A stretch of 64,000 bases of DNA from Sphingomonas sp. Root720 (GCF_001428605.1 NZ_LMID01000016.1:62001-126000); one strand, 5' to 3'; positions 36,193 through 47,244 are shown, counted from the first letter of the stretch. The notes: generated by a model not told the origin, from the letters alone. Numbers and translations: made by a program.

Positions 36193-36217
36193 CATCATCT
36201 CCTTGGACAAGGGGGCG

Positions 36218-37456
36218 TCAGCGCGGTTCGGCGCCGAGGAAGGCGGCGATCGCGGCGGCCGCGCGGTGCGAATGGCTTTGGCCCTCGCTAAGATCGAAGG
36301 TGTCGGCGAAGGCGCGTCGCTGCTCGGGCGCATAGTCGCCATGCTCCGCGATCGCCCGGTCGATCCCTTCGATCAGCCGTTCCGCGCCGTCGACCACCGG
36401 GCCGAAACGCCAATGCGCATAGTCGGGATCGTCGCGCCAGCGATGGCCATGGCTGTTGACGAACAGCGCCGGCCCGGGCTCCCGCAGGAACTCGTAGACC
36501 TGGCTGCTGACGTCGCCGACATAGATGTCCGCGAGGGCGGTGTAGCTCATGTCGATCGAGCGGTGGCTGCCGAGGTCGACATGGACGTCGGGGCGATCGG
36601 CATAGGGCGCCAGCGCCGCGCCTACCGCGGCGCGGGTGCGGGCCGTGTCGCACAGGCGGATATGGGGAGCGACGACCAGGTTGAAGCGGCCGTCGCGGAC
36701 GATCGTATCGACGATCGCGACGCCGTCGCGCGGCCAGGAACCGAGCTTCGCCGAGAAATGCGGGTTGTAGAGGATGACGGGGCGCGCATCGGCGAAAGGC
36801 GACCAGTGCGGATCGCGCAGCCGGTCGATCGCCTCGAACTTCGGGTACCCGACCACGGCATGGGCGCCGGGCCGGATCAGCCCTTCGGCCAGCATGCGGC
36901 GGCGCTGCTTCTCGCCCGCGACGAGTGCGAAATCGAAGCGGGCGATGCGCGGATCGAAGCCCGCCGCCCGATCCCCGGCGCCATGATCGACATGGATCAG
37001 CCGGGGCCGGGTGACGCCGAAGCGGCGCATGACGGTCGACGTCCGCTCGGGCAGGGCGATCGCATCATAAAGGTTCAGCTGGCGGCGGACCGCGGCGAGG
37101 GTCAGCAGCTTGGGAGGCACGGCGCTGCGCAGCAGCTCGGCGGTCCGGTGCAGCAGCGGCGGGCCGATCCGCTCGAAGCGCAGCAGGCAGTGGCTCTCGG
37201 CGCGGGTCAGCGAGCGGGCGAGGTCGAGATGCGCCGCCGACGCGGACAATATGTCGACATTGGCCCGCCATCCGAGGGCAAGCGCCTCGGCCGTCGTGAT
37301 CCCGTGCAGGATCTGGTGGGCCTGGGCGTTGAACAGAAAGGCGACGCGCAGCAAGGGTGCCGCCGCGCATCCCGGCTGCGGGGCTTCGCCTCCTGCCGTC
37401 CCGGCATCCGGCATGGTTCCGATCCCGGACCGCGCGACGACCAGTTGCACCGCCAA
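36218..37456 (-). CDS. CDP-glycerol glycerophosphotransferase-like protein
   Basis: A 412-residue protein starting at TTG 37456, with GAGGAG 7-8 bases before it. Family features include HVDHGAGDRAAGFDPRI (in place of the usual HG-rich motif), VGYPKFEAIDRL and the C-terminal DIYVGDVSSQVYEFL, which matches the DxSS/SD motif of TagB/TagF-type enzymes, and later FVNSHGHRW. In other bacteria these transfer glycerol-phosphate or sugar-phosphate to surface polymers. It is a single gene about 10 kb beyond the exopolysaccharide locus; whether it decorates that polymer is unknown. The N-terminal 35 residues are not family-like. Confidence 0.75.
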   Translation of the reverse strand: MAVQLVVARSGIGTMPDAGTAGGEAPQPGCAAAPLLRVAFLFNAQAHQILHGITTAEALALGWRANVDILSASAAHLDLARSLTRAESHCLLRFERIGPPLLHRTAELLRSAVPPKLLTLAAVRRQLNLYDAIALPERTSTVMRRFGVTRPRLIHVDHGAGDRAAGFDPRIARFDFALVAGEKQRRRMLAEGLIRPGAHAVVGYPKFEAIDRLRDPHWSPFADARPVILYNPHFSAKLGSWPRDGVAIVDTIVRDGRFNLVVAPHIRLCDTARTRAAVGAALAPYADRPDVHVDLGSHRSIDMSYTALADIYVGDVSSQVYEFLREPGPALFVNSHGHRWRDDPDYAHWRFGPVVDGAERLIEGIDRAIAEHGDYAPEQRRAFADTFDLSEGQSHSHRAAAAIAAFLGAEPR

Positions 37457-37566
37457 TCTCGATCTCCTCGTTCGACGAGGCGGTGGATAGAGGGCCTGCT
37501 TATGGGCCAGATAGCGCGAAGATTTGATTTTCGCAATGTTGGCCCGGACGACCGTTCACGCCTGTC

Positions 37567-37647
37567 GTCATCCTGGCGAAAGCCGGGATCTCTCTTTTTC
37601 TCGTCGAGGAGATGAAGGCGATGGATCCCCAGCTTCGTCCGGATGAC
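37567..37647. repeat. Dispersed palindromic repeat, copy A
   Basis: Imperfect inverted repeat with arms at 37567-37590 and 37623-37647; the left arm reads GTCATCCTGGCGAAAGCCGG and onward. It belongs to the family also seen at 47011-47100, 52720-52798 and 61170-61248, and lies between the glycerophosphotransferase-like gene and the efflux operon. Confidence 0.7.
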
Positions 37648-37658
37648 CCGTAACGGCG

Positions 37659-39104
37659 CTATTCCCAGCCGAGGCCGAGCGCCTTTTCGAGGGCGATGAA
37701 ATCGGTGGTCATCTCGGCCTTGGCCTGGATCAGCGACTGATCGGCCGCGATCCGCTGCCGTTCGGCGTCGAGCAGTTCGATGCGGGTCGCGGTGCCGGCA
37801 CCGAAGCGCTGCCCCGCGATCGCCGCCACGGTGTCAGCCGATGCCTTGCTGCGGGCGGCGGTGGCGACGGCCTGGCGGCGAGCGCCGTAGCGGGACAGTG
37901 CGTCCTCGGCATCGCGCAGGGCGGCGAGCACCGACGAACGATATTGGGCGGCGGCCTCGTCGCGCGCGCCCTCCGCCTGACCGACCCGCGCCGCGTTGCG
38001 TCCGAAATCGAGGAAGTTCCAGCTCAGCTGCGGCGCCACGATCGCGGCCAGCTTATCCGGATCGACCACGTCGCCGATGCTGGTGCCGCCCAGGCCGATG
38101 ATCCCCATGAAGCTGAGCCGCGGAAAGGCCGCCGCCTTGGCCGCACCGATCTTCGCCGTGGAAGCCGCGAGCTTGCGCTCGGCCGCGCGCACGTCCGGAC
38201 GGCGCCGGAGGAGCGCCGCCGGGTCGCCCACCGCCACCTCGGCCGGCGGCAACGGAACCGCCCGCGGCTCGGCGAGCAGGGCGTCGAGCGCGCCGGGCAC
38301 CTCGCCGGTCAGGGTCGCCAGCGCGTTGCGATAAGCGTCATATTCGGCGCCAATCGGCAGCTCCGCGGCACGGGATTGTTCGACTTGGCTCCGCTGCCGC
38401 TCCACATCGAGCGCCGAGGCGGCCCCGCGCTCGCGCCGCTGCGCGGTCAGCGCGTAGATGGCGCGCTGCTTCTCGACCGACTCGCGGGCCAGCGCGAGAC
38501 GCTGCTGGCGATCGCGCAGCGCGACATAGGCTTGGGCGACTTCGGCCGCGAGGCTCACCCGCGCATCGGCGACATTGGCCTCGGCCGCGCCGAGCGAGGC
38601 GCGCGCCGCCTCGACGTTGCGGCGCTGCCCGCCGAACAGGTCGATCTCCCAGCTCGCGTCGAAGCCGACATTGTAGACGCTGAGCGATTCCTCCTCGTCT
38701 CCGCCGCCGCCATCCGCACCACCTTCCCCGCTCCCGTCGGAGGAGCCCAGATCAAGGCCGGGCACGCGGGCGTGGAGGTAGACGGCCGACGCATTGGCCT
38801 TCGGCAGGGCATTGGCGCGTTCGAGGCCGAGCGCCGAACGCGCCTGATTGAGCCGCGCCTGGGCGATCGCGACGCTGGGGCTGCCCGCCAGCGCGCGCTG
38901 CTCGAGTTCGTCGAGCACCGGATCGCCGAGCGCGGTCCACCAGGCCGCCGCCTGCGGCGCCTGCGCGGCGACGTCGCCGGGCGCGCGGACGAAGGCCGCC
39001 GGGGGGCTCGCCGCCCCCGCCGACGTCGGCCCGCGATAGTCGGGGCCGACGGTGCAGCCGGCCAGGAGGGTCATCGGCACAAGCCAGAGGGGAACACGCA
39101 TCAT
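37659..39104 (-). CDS. Outer-membrane efflux lipoprotein, NodT family
   Basis: A 481-residue TolC-like outer-membrane factor. It starts at the first of two adjacent ATGs (39104), 5 bases after the MFS stop. The lipobox LLAGC gives a lipid-anchored Cys after residue 15. Two OEP repeats follow, with typical helical Ala/Arg/Glu-rich stretches such as LARESVEKQRAIYALTAQRRERG (in parts) and LRRRPDVRAAERKLAAS. A Gly/Asp/Glu-rich insertion lies near residue 120. It is the last gene of the leftward EmrA-EmrB-NodT unit and should form the outer-membrane exit of the pump. Confidence 0.9.
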   Translation of the reverse strand: MMRVPLWLVPMTLLAGCTVGPDYRGPTSAGAASPPAAFVRAPGDVAAQAPQAAAWWTALGDPVLDELEQRALAGSPSVAIAQARLNQARSALGLERANALPKANASAVYLHARVPGLDLGSSDGSGEGGADGGGGDEEESLSVYNVGFDASWEIDLFGGQRRNVEAARASLGAAEANVADARVSLAAEVAQAYVALRDRQQRLALARESVEKQRAIYALTAQRRERGAASALDVERQRSQVEQSRAAELPIGAEYDAYRNALATLTGEVPGALDALLAEPRAVPLPPAEVAVGDPAALLRRRPDVRAAERKLAASTAKIGAAKAAAFPRLSFMGIIGLGGTSIGDVVDPDKLAAIVAPQLSWNFLDFGRNAARVGQAEGARDEAAAQYRSSVLAALRDAEDALSRYGARRQAVATAARSKASADTVAAIAGQRFGAGTATRIELLDAERQRIAADQSLIQAKAEMTTDFIALEKALGLGWE

Positions 39105-39109
39105 CAACC

Positions 39110-40681
39110 TCAATGCATCGCGATCGACTGCCCATGGGGCAGCGGGCGGAGGAGCAGGACCAGCGGCATCACGCAGACGATGCCGACGGTCATCAGCCAG
39201 AAGATATCGTTGAAGGTCATCACCAGCGCATCGCGCTGGATCGTCCCGGCGAGGGTACGGAGCGCCGCGTCGGCATTGCCCAGGGCATGGGTCAGCGCCG
39301 CCAGATAGTCCTGCACGCCCTCCGAATTGGCGCCGATCGTCTCCTCGATCCGCCGGTTGTGGAGCCACTGGCGCTGGTCCTGGACGATCGCGATGCCGGC
39401 CAGCGCGAAGGATCCGCCGAGATTGCGCATCGCATTGAACAGGCCTGCCGCGTCGCCGGCATCCTCCGCCGTCACCGAGGCGATCGCCGCCTGGTTGAGG
39501 AACAGGAAGGCCATGATCGTGCCGACACCGCGCAGCAGCTGGGAATCGACGAAATCGCCGCCCGCCGACTGGGCGGTGAGCGAGGTGTCGATGCCGCAGC
39601 TGATCGCCATGACGGCCAGGCCGACACCGACCGCGATGCGGATATCGACATAGCGGATCAGAAGCGGCGTGAAGGGCATCATCATCAGGCTGGGGATGCC
39701 CGAGATCAGCACGATCTTGCCCGATTGCAGCGCATTGTAGCCGGCGATCGAGGCGAGGAATTGCGGGATCACATAGGAGGTGCCGTAGAGCATCATCCCG
39801 ATCACCACCGCCATGACCGCAACCGCGCCGAACTGCCGGTCGAGCAGCAGCTTCAGCTTGATGACGGGGCGCCTGGCGAGGAACTGGCCGGCGAACAGCG
39901 AGACGAAGCCGATCGCCGCGACGATCGAGACCTGAACGATCAGCGCGCTCTCGAACCATTGCTCGCGCTGCCCCTCCTCGAGCACGACGGTGAGGCCGCC
40001 GAGGCCGAGCGCGAGCCCGGCGATGCCGAGCCAGTCCGCCTGGGCGAGCTCGCCCAGCCGCGCCTTCTGGTGCGGCATGGTGACGAGCAGCAACAGGACG
40101 AGCACGATGCTGACCGGCACGTTGAGGAAGAAGGCATAGTGCCAGCTGATATTCTCGGTCAGCCAGCCACCGATCAGCGGGCCCAGCACCGGCCCGAGGA
40201 TCGCCGTCACGCCGAACAGCGCGTTGCCGATCGGCTGCTGCTCGCGCGGCAATCGCGTCGCGATGATCGTCATCGCGGTCGGGATCAGCGCACCGCCGGT
40301 GAAGCCCTGCCCCACCCGGCCGATGATCATCACCGTCAGGTTGGCGGCGAGGCCGCACATGATCGAGAAGCCCGTGAACAGGATCGTGGCGACGAGCAGC
40401 AGGGTGCGGAGGCCGAGCACGCGTTCGAGCCAGGCGGAGAGCGGGATGATGACGATCTCCGCGACCAGATAGGCGGTCGCGATCCACGTTCCCTCGGTCC
40501 CGCTCGCCCCGATCTCGCCCTGGATCGTCGGCAACGACGAGTTGACGATCGAGATGTCGAGCGTCGCCATCATCGCGCCGAGGCTACCGGCGATCACCGC
40601 CAGCCAGGCGCTGGCATCCGCGCGCTGGGCCGGGGCGCCCACCGCCGCGGCACCGCGCCGGTCAGCGGTGGCCGCGCTCAT
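39110..40681 (-). CDS. DHA2-family MFS multidrug transporter (EmrB/QacA-like)
   Basis: A 523-residue, 14-helix proton antiporter. The family signatures LDISIVNSSLPTIQGE (motif D1-type), the LGLRTLLL segment and GRVGQGFTGGALIPTAMTII (in parts) are present. It pumps toxic compounds from the cytoplasm into the EmrA/NodT conduit. Its ATG overlaps the EmrA stop by 4 bases and the NodT gene follows after 5 bases, so the three are one operon. Confidence 0.93.
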   Translation of the reverse strand: MSAATADRRGAAAVGAPAQRADASAWLAVIAGSLGAMMATLDISIVNSSLPTIQGEIGASGTEGTWIATAYLVAEIVIIPLSAWLERVLGLRTLLLVATILFTGFSIMCGLAANLTVMIIGRVGQGFTGGALIPTAMTIIATRLPREQQPIGNALFGVTAILGPVLGPLIGGWLTENISWHYAFFLNVPVSIVLVLLLLVTMPHQKARLGELAQADWLGIAGLALGLGGLTVVLEEGQREQWFESALIVQVSIVAAIGFVSLFAGQFLARRPVIKLKLLLDRQFGAVAVMAVVIGMMLYGTSYVIPQFLASIAGYNALQSGKIVLISGIPSLMMMPFTPLLIRYVDIRIAVGVGLAVMAISCGIDTSLTAQSAGGDFVDSQLLRGVGTIMAFLFLNQAAIASVTAEDAGDAAGLFNAMRNLGGSFALAGIAIVQDQRQWLHNRRIEETIGANSEGVQDYLAALTHALGNADAALRTLAGTIQRDALVMTFNDIFWLMTVGIVCVMPLVLLLRPLPHGQSIAMH

Positions 40682-41835
40682 CGTCCGGTCCGGGCGTTAT
40701 GCCGTTCCTGCTCCTCGCGGACCCGGTCCGCGGCGCCCTTGGCCGAGCGCGTGTCCACGGTGACGTCCACCGACATGCCGGGTACGAGCAGGGCGCGGGT
40801 TTCGGGGCCGGGACTGATCGCGATGCGGACGGGGATGCGCTGGACGATCTTGGTGAAGTTGCCGGTCGCGTTCTGCGGCGGCAGCACCGAGAATTGCGCG
40901 CCGGTACCCGGCGAGATGCTGGCGATCCGCCCCGGGATGTCGACCCCGGGCAGCGCGTCGACCTCGACCTTCACCGGCTGGCCGACCCGCATCAGGCCGA
41001 GCTGCGTCTCCTTGAAATTCGCCTCGATATAGAGGTCGTGGGTCGGCACCACGCTCATCATCCGGGTGGCGGCCTGGACGAACTGGCCCTGCCGCACGCT
41101 CTTGTCGCCGATCCGGCCGTCGACCGCGGCGCGCACGACGGTCGCCTCGACATCGGTGCTGGCGGCGCTGAGCTGGGCGCGCGCGGCCTCGCCCTGGGCC
41201 TTGGCCTGCAGGACCTGCGCCTGGAGCGTGCCGATCCGGCGCCGCGCGCTGTCGAGCGCAGCCCGGGCACCGTCGAGCTTGGCGGCGGCGAGCGCCGCCT
41301 GGTTGCGGAGCTCGGCGACCTTCTCGCGCGTCTCGGCACCGCTTTCGCCAAGCGGCTTGTACCGCGCATATTCGGCCTGCGCGAAACCGGCATCGGCGCG
41401 CGCGGCGGCGACGTCGGCCTGGGCGCGGACGATCGCGGCCCGCTGCTCGAGGATCTGCGCGTCGACCCCGGAGGCATTGGCGCGGGCGACGTCGATCTGC
41501 GCGCGGAACTGCGCGGTCTGCGCGCGGTAGTCGCGCGGATCGATCCGGACGAGCGGCTGGCCCGCCTTCACGTTCTGGTTATCGATCACGAAGACCTGCT
41601 CGACATAACCCGACACCTTGGGTGCGACCGTCACGGCGTCGGCCTGCACATAGGCGTCGTTGGTCGACTGCTGGAAGCGGCCGTAGAGATGGTAGCGCAG
41701 GAAACCCAGCGCGCCGCCGATCAGGACGATTGCGACGACGACGAACAAGATCCGCCGCACGCGCGGGTTCTGCAGGGGCGACGGCTTGTTTTCCTCATGC
41801 TCGGAAGAGGAAGGCTGGGCACTGTCGTTGCTCAT
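40678..41835 (-). CDS. HlyD-family membrane fusion protein (EmrA-like)
   Basis: A 385-residue periplasmic adaptor with one N-terminal membrane helix (about residues 27-47: RRILFVVVAIVLIGGALGFL). After it come the lipoyl-type half motif VTVAPKVSGYVEQVFV, a long helical hairpin (about 100-220, many Ala/Arg/Glu), and the second lipoyl half with DGRIGDKSVRQGQFV. It bridges the inner-membrane EmrB-like pump and the NodT outer-membrane factor. It is the first gene of the operon and is divergent from the MarR regulator. Confidence 0.92.
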   Translation of the reverse strand: MSNDSAQPSSSEHEENKPSPLQNPRVRRILFVVVAIVLIGGALGFLRYHLYGRFQQSTNDAYVQADAVTVAPKVSGYVEQVFVIDNQNVKAGQPLVRIDPRDYRAQTAQFRAQIDVARANASGVDAQILEQRAAIVRAQADVAAARADAGFAQAEYARYKPLGESGAETREKVAELRNQAALAAAKLDGARAALDSARRRIGTLQAQVLQAKAQGEAARAQLSAASTDVEATVVRAAVDGRIGDKSVRQGQFVQAATRMMSVVPTHDLYIEANFKETQLGLMRVGQPVKVEVDALPGVDIPGRIASISPGTGAQFSVLPPQNATGNFTKIVQRIPVRIAISPGPETRALLVPGMSVDVTVDTRSAKGAADRVREEQERHNARTGR

Positions 41836-41886
41836 CTGGAGTTCCGTATCTCAATCCTGTGGCGGGCGATATGCTCGCACTTGCAG

Positions 41887-41908
41887 CATTATGCAATACC
41901 ATATAATG
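41887..41908. promoter_or_regulatory. Candidate MarR operator between efflux operon and regulator
   Basis: A perfect inverted repeat CATTAT (41887-41892) / ATAATG (41903-41908) with a 10-base spacer, overlapped by TTGCAGCATTATGCAA (41881-41896). MarR proteins bind palindromes of about this size in divergent promoters. It lies about 50 bases upstream of emrA and just before the regulator start. Confidence 0.45.
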
Positions 41909-41917
41909 AGGCTCCTC

Positions 41918-42370
41918 ATGAAAGTTAGCGAGGACGAAATCATCAAGGGCCTGGCCAGGGCCTATCTCCTGATTCATCGCCGGGTCGACCGGGCGATGAC
42001 GCAGCATGGCGCGTCCCTCGCCCGCACGAAGATGCTGCTCTACATCCAGCAGGGGGCCGGGACGGCGCGGGCCGCCGACATCGCCGAACTCTTCAGCCTG
42101 GCGCCGCGAACCGTGACCGAGTCGCTCGACTCGCTCGAGCGCGACGGGCTGATCAGGCGCACGGCGGACCCGCAGGACCGCCGGGTCAAGCGGCTCGCCA
42201 TCACCCCGAGCGGGGAGCGGGCGATCGCCGCCACCGAGCCTCTTCGCAAGGAACTGCTCCAGGAAATGTGCGCAGTGCTGTCCGAGACGGATCGCATCCG
42301 CCTTCGGGACATATTGGACCGCCTGACCGCGTCGCTGTCGGATGACGGCGATGTTGTGAATTGCGGATAA
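41918..42370 (+). CDS. MarR-family transcriptional regulator
   Basis: A 150-residue winged-helix repressor. The ATG at 41918 has GAGG 6 bases before it; another in-frame ATG at 41906 lies inside the putative operator. The recognition-helix region reads RAADIAELFSLAPRTVTESLDSLERDGL (in parts), followed by the wing RTADPQDRRVKRLAITPSG. It is divergent from the efflux operon and very probably represses it until a ligand binds. Confidence 0.9.
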   Translation: MKVSEDEIIKGLARAYLLIHRRVDRAMTQHGASLARTKMLLYIQQGAGTARAADIAELFSLAPRTVTESLDSLERDGLIRRTADPQDRRVKRLAITPSGERAIAATEPLRKELLQEMCAVLSETDRIRLRDILDRLTASLSDDGDVVNCG

Positions 42371-42436
42371 TGTGATACTCTTCCCCCGTCGTCGATCGCG
42401 CGAGAACAGCGCGGGGACGCTCGTCGGGAGAGTCGT

Positions 42437-42544
42437 ATGGAACGGGTTAACCCTGGTCTTTGCGAATGCAGCTGTCGCCTTCTGGCGCTGTGCAGCATGG
42501 CCGCCATCGGCGTAAGCGCCCTGGCTTATCTCGCGCTCGGCTGA
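42437..42544 (+). CDS. Small predicted membrane peptide (35 aa)
   Basis: A short ORF with GGGAGAG about 4-6 bases before its ATG. It has a Cys-rich start (four cysteines in the first 20 residues: C9, C11, C13, C19) and a single hydrophobic helix. It lies between the MarR gene and the SDR gene. Function unknown; a chance ORF cannot be excluded. Confidence 0.35.
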   Translation: MERVNPGLCECSCRLLALCSMAAIGVSALAYLALG

Positions 42545-42573
42545 AGCCCCCTTCCGACATTTCCCGCAGCCCC

Positions 42574-42593
42574 AGCTTTCGCCGGGACCATGA
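42574..42593. repeat. Solitary half of the dispersed repeat
   Basis: AGCTTTCGCCGGGACCATGA and following bases match one arm of the palindromic family with small changes; no partner arm is seen nearby. Confidence 0.35.
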
Positions 42594-42602
42594 CACCGAA
42601 TC

Positions 42603-43367
42603 CTATCCCTCTCGTGCTGCACGTGCGAAGTCGTTGAGCTGCATCAGCGTCTGGTCGAAACGCTGCCCGGCTTCCGCATGGCGCAGGATCTTCACTCGAT
42701 CGACCAGGATCTCGGGCGGCGTCGGGCGCTGTGCGAACAGGGCCATGACCTCGTCGACGAACATGTCGAGCGGCATGTAGCCGGGCCGATCGGCCTGGCC
42801 CGGGGTGAGCCCGGTCTGGACCGCGGGCGGGACCAGCTCGATCACCTCGACCCTGCCCCTCAACGCCTCCCGCAGCGCGACCGAATAGGAGTGCATCGCC
42901 GCCTTGGTCGCGTTGTAGGTCGCTGTCGTCACCAGCGGCACGAAGGCCAGGCCCGAGGTGACGTTGACGATCGCGGCATCGGCTTGGCCGGACAGATGAT
43001 CGATCAGGCCGTCGATCATCCGGATCGGGCCCATCAGGTTGGCGGCGATCGTCGCCTCGGCATCGGCGAGGTCGCGGGCACGGTCGAGCTGTTCGAACCG
43101 CATGATCCCGGCATTGTTGATCAGGACGTTGAGACGCGGATAGTCGGCGACGATCTTCCTGGTGAAGGCTGCGATCGAGGCCGGATCCTCGACGTCGAGC
43201 TGCATCGCGGCCATGTTGGCCCGCCCCGCGCCCGCCGCCTCGAGCGCTTCGAGCCGCCGGCCCGCGATGACGACCTGGTTGCCGAGATCGTGAAAGCGAT
43301 GCGCCAGCGCCGCGCCGATGCCCGAGCCGCCGCCGGTGATGAGGATGGTGTTGCCGTCGAGCTTCAT
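42603..43367 (-). CDS. SDR-family oxidoreductase (DltE-like)
   Basis: A 254-residue classical short-chain dehydrogenase. The ATG at 43367 has GGAG 7 bases upstream; an ATG two codons earlier is too close to the ribosome site. NAD(P)-binding TGGGSGIG at about 10-17, the NNAGIM motif, the catalytic Ser in VTSGLAF and YNATKAA (Tyr/Lys) are all present. The closest described group is COG3967 (DltE-like) with unknown substrate. The divergent HxlR regulator probably controls it. Confidence 0.9.
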   Translation of the reverse strand: MKLDGNTILITGGGSGIGAALAHRFHDLGNQVVIAGRRLEALEAAGAGRANMAAMQLDVEDPASIAAFTRKIVADYPRLNVLINNAGIMRFEQLDRARDLADAEATIAANLMGPIRMIDGLIDHLSGQADAAIVNVTSGLAFVPLVTTATYNATKAAMHSYSVALREALRGRVEVIELVPPAVQTGLTPGQADRPGYMPLDMFVDEVMALFAQRPTPPEILVDRVKILRHAEAGQRFDQTLMQLNDFARAAREG

Positions 43368-43469
43368 GGTCATGCTCCTTGCAAATGCTACGGCTGGTCC
43401 ATGTAACGCCTCGGTCTCCACTGGAAAGAAGGCACCCGAAAGAATTATACTTACCCGGAGGAGACTATT

Positions 43470-43895
43470 GTGACGAACGGCCTTCCCTTCGACCGACAGA
43501 CGATCGAACGCGCCGAGCGGATCGCGCGCACCGCCCCGCCCGACAGTGTCGCCCCCAAGGTCGAGGCGCTGGTGACCGAGCTGATCGGACGGGTTGCCGA
43601 CAAATGGACGATGATCCTGCTGGAACTGCTGACCGAGCATGGCGAGTTGCGCTTCACCCAGCTCCGCCGTCTCGTCCCCGGGATCAGCCAGAAGATGCTG
43701 ACCCAGACCCTGCGCCAGATGGAGCGCGACGGGATGGTGATCCGCACCGTCCATGCGGTCGTGCCGCCGCGGGTGGACTATCGGTTGACCGACCTTGGCG
43801 GCACGCTCAGCGCTGCCTTCTGTGGCGTCTGGATATGGGCCGAGGAGAATCTGGGCCGGGTCGAGGCGGCGCGGCGAACCTTCGACGAACGCTGA
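43470..43895 (+). CDS. HxlR-family transcriptional regulator
   Basis: A 141-residue winged-helix regulator starting at GTG 43470 with CGGAGGAG about 6 bases upstream. The HxlR signature ADKWTMILLELL at about 42-53 and the helix-turn-helix LRRLVPGISQKMLTQTLRQMERDGM (in parts) are clear. Such regulators often sense electrophiles or quinones through cysteine or control a divergent oxidoreductase, here the SDR gene 102 bases away. One cysteine (in AAFCGVW) is present near the C-terminus. Confidence 0.9.
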   Translation: MTNGLPFDRQTIERAERIARTAPPDSVAPKVEALVTELIGRVADKWTMILLELLTEHGELRFTQLRRLVPGISQKMLTQTLRQMERDGMVIRTVHAVVPPRVDYRLTDLGGTLSAAFCGVWIWAEENLGRVEAARRTFDER

Positions 43896-43912
43896 TCGCC
43901 CCAAAAGCGAAA

Positions 43913-43938
43913 GGCCGCGCCCCCTTCGGAACGCGGCC
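43913..43938 (-). terminator. Rho-independent terminator of ftsH
   Basis: GGCCGCG (43913-43919) pairs with CGCGGCC (43932-43938) around a 12-base loop. On the minus strand, after ftsH, the stem is followed by TTTCGCTTTT, a fair T-run. It may also stop rightward transcription from the HxlR gene. Confidence 0.7.
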
Positions 43939-43963
43939 CCTCAGGTACCGATATAGCCGGCGG

Positions 43964-45916
<1,953 letters not shown>

Positions 45917-45995
45917 CGATCAGTTCCGCCTTTCGCGGGTCAAGATAGGCATCGCTGCCTTAATAACAATGGAACAGATCGGCAGGCTCCCACGA

Positions 45996-46940
45996 TCAGC
46001 GTCGCGGAGGCGCTTTTTCAATCAGAATGCGGCGTCCAGGCGACAGTTTGAGTGTGCCCAGGCTCGCAACCTGCCCCGCATCGAGCCGCACCATCGCGAT
46101 TTCGAGCGTCGGGCCGTCCACCGCCGAATCGGCCTCGCCGACCAGCCGGGCGAGTATCCGCCTCCGGACCTCGCGCGGCAACCCCTCGAGATCCGCTAGG
46201 GTTCGACAATCGTCGAGGCGGTCGACCCTCGACCGGATCGCCTCCCCGGCCAGCCAGTCGAGCGCGGCGTCGGCGTCGGCGAGGTGCGCCGCGGTCGCGG
46301 CCAGCCTGACGGGATCGAGACGCTCGCCGGCCGCCGCCAGCAGGGCACGCGCATGGGTGCGATCATGGCGCGGATCGGCGTTGCTCGGATCGTCGACGGT
46401 TTCGATCCCAGCCACGATCTCCGCCAGTTCCGCCCGGCGCCAGCCGAGCACCGGCCGGACGAGCAGGACACCGCCAAGGTCGCGGCGCTCCCTGATGCCC
46501 GCCAGACCCGTCAGCCCGGCGCCGCGCGCGAGGCGCATCAGCACGGTCTCGGCCTGGTCGTCGGCATGATGCGCGGTGGCGACGGCGGCGAGCCCCCGCC
46601 CCCGCGCCCATGCCGCCAGGGCCTCGTAACGGACGCGGCGGGCGGCGGCCTGGACGCTGCCCCGCTTTTCGACCGCCACCGGCAGTGTAGCGTGCGGGAT
46701 GGCGAAGGCGGCACAGGCGCGGGCGACCAGCCGGGCCTCGGCGGCCGCATCCGCACGCAACCCGTGGTCGACGGTCGCTACCTCGACCCGGCCGGGACAA
46801 ACCGCGGCGGCGAGGTGGAGCAGGGCCATGCTGTCGGGACCGCCCGAGACGGCGAGGCCGAGCCGGGCGGTGGCGCCGGGTAGCAGGCGCGCGAGATCGG
46901 CGAGAAAGCGCTCGCGCTGCGCAGGGGAAATGCCCGTCAC
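45996..46940 (-). CDS. tilS: tRNA(Ile)-lysidine synthase
   Basis: Converts the wobble cytidine of the AUA-reading tRNA-Ile to lysidine, using ATP and lysine. The 314-residue protein is the short alphaproteobacterial form with the N-type ATP pyrophosphatase P-loop SGGPDSMALL at about 30-39, and ATAHHADDQAETVLMRLARG (in parts) as the second signature. The longer C-terminal domains of the E. coli enzyme are absent. It lies between cpoB and ftsH; a repeat element separates it from cpoB. Confidence 0.95.
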   Translation of the reverse strand: MTGISPAQRERFLADLARLLPGATARLGLAVSGGPDSMALLHLAAAVCPGRVEVATVDHGLRADAAAEARLVARACAAFAIPHATLPVAVEKRGSVQAAARRVRYEALAAWARGRGLAAVATAHHADDQAETVLMRLARGAGLTGLAGIRERRDLGGVLLVRPVLGWRRAELAEIVAGIETVDDPSNADPRHDRTHARALLAAAGERLDPVRLAATAAHLADADAALDWLAGEAIRSRVDRLDDCRTLADLEGLPREVRRRILARLVGEADSAVDGPTLEIAMVRLDAGQVASLGTLKLSPGRRILIEKAPPRR

Positions 46941-47244
46941 CTCACATCAACCGCCATGCGAGCGGAGGCGGGATCTTGCGAAAGCGCCCGCGTCCGAAAA
47001 TCTCCCGACCGTCATCCCGGCGAAAGCCGGGATCTCCCTGCCTTGCCATCCCCCCGAAAAGGCGAAGATAAAGTGAGATCCCGGCTTTCGCCGGGATGAC
47101 GGAAGAGGGGCAGCGTTTACGCAAAGCTCCCGCGAAGCTGGCACCCATGCCTGTCTTCCCACGCAACGCCATCCGGCTGGCGAGACACACCGCCCCCAGC
47201 CTTTGCCGGGATGACGACGGAGGATCGTCAGGCCATCTTTCCCG
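46941..47244. other. Repeat-containing intergenic region tilS-cpoB
   Basis: No gene is seen in 304 bases. It contains the best copy of the dispersed palindromic repeat (47011-47100) and a lone degenerate arm at 47199-47215. Confidence 0.6.
47011..47100. repeat. Dispersed palindromic repeat, copy B (perfect arms)
   Basis: Bases 47011-47034 and 47077-47100 are perfect 24-base reverse complements. Each arm also folds on itself: CCCGGC-GAAA-GCCGGG. The spacer is 42 bases. This is the clearest member of the family. Confidence 0.85.

Noticed and set aside
37659-40487. A 942-codon open frame covering the NodT gene and much of the MFS gene
   Set aside because: Only the part from 39104 leftward is protein-like (NodT). 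The rest is the antisense-free shadow frame of the MFS gene, which has clear transporter sequence in its own frame.
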